From the NCBI GenBank assembly GCA_052386635.1, contig JBQTJY010000012.1:1-5804 (forward strand): a stretch of DNA of 5,804 bases, read 5' to 3'. The notes beneath the pieces were generated by a model. It was not told the DNA's origin and did no database searches. It saw nothing but the letters and a program-made list of their open reading frames with translations. Of the stretch, positions 5,754 to 5,804 are shown piece by piece. Origin of the DNA: VHBM01 sp052386635. GTDB taxonomy: Archaea > Thermoproteota > Nitrososphaeria > Nitrososphaerales > Nitrosopumilaceae. The stretch's first letter is position 1. The number at the start of each line of letters is the position of its first letter. The translations under genes were made by a program, and so were the position numbers.

Positions 5754-5761
5754 GATTAAAT
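5754..5761 (+). promoter_or_regulatory. Probable TATA box of the tRNA gene
   Basis: GATTAAAT is centred about 30 nt before the tRNA 5' end (5788), with an A-rich stretch just upstream that could act as a BRE. The distance fits transcription starting a few nt before the mature tRNA end. It lies directly after the stop of the small unknown gene, so the tRNA probably has its own promoter. Confidence 0.45.
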
Positions 5762-5787
5762 CGCTTTTGACTAGGTACAAACCTGTT

Positions 5788-5804
5788 GCCGCCCTAGCTC
5801 AGCG
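5788..5804 (+). tRNA. 5' end of a tRNA gene, cut by the window end
   Basis: The last 17 nt match the start of a tRNA: a seven-base acceptor strand GCCGCCC (5788-5794), T8 and A9 (5795-5796), the D-stem strand GCTC (5797-5800), then A14 and G15 of the D-loop (5801-5802). The TAGCTCAG string is the classic 5' signature. The anticodon lies outside the window, so the amino acid cannot be assigned. A TATA-like box at the expected distance upstream supports a genuine gene. Confidence 0.8.

Overview
The window is a compact, one-directional archaeal ribosomal-protein operon, the middle part of the S10/spc-type cluster. Every gene lies on the + strand. Protein content points to Archaea: rps4e and the RNase P subunit gene rnp1 lie inside the cluster, S17 has the archaeal/eukaryotic CPFHG signature, and S14 is the short zinc-binding form. 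The A+T-rich composition, the sequence character of L22, L5, L14 and S3, and the gene order resemble the Nitrososphaerota (Thaumarchaeota, Nitrosopumilus-like ammonia oxidisers). That placement comes from recollection of family sequences, not from a search.

Layout: rpl22 (5' end cut by the window, with an apparent one-base frameshift near 183-188), rps3, rpl29, rnp1, rps17, rpl14, rpl24, rps4e, rpl5, rps14 (only 59 codons), rps8 and rpl6. From 1 to 5424 neighbouring genes overlap by 1-11 nt, abut, or are separated by at most 8 nt. The run therefore looks like a single transcript with translational coupling, and several starts have Shine-Dalgarno-like sequences inside the upstream gene. The products are large- and small-subunit ribosomal proteins plus one protein subunit of the tRNA-processing enzyme RNase P, so the operon couples ribosome building to tRNA maturation.

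After rpl6 the usual archaeal continuation (L32e, L19e, L18, S5, L30, L15, secY) is not seen. A 37-nt spacer is followed by a 96-codon gene that I do not recognise (5462-5752). A short spacer with a TATA-like box then leads to the first 17 nt of a tRNA gene cut by the window end.

I see no CRISPR array, mobile element or defence system, and no convincing new multi-gene system. The points worth a second look are the L22 frameshift, the unrecognised small gene with its T-tracts, the change of gene order after rpl6, and the charged low-complexity tails on S3 and L24.
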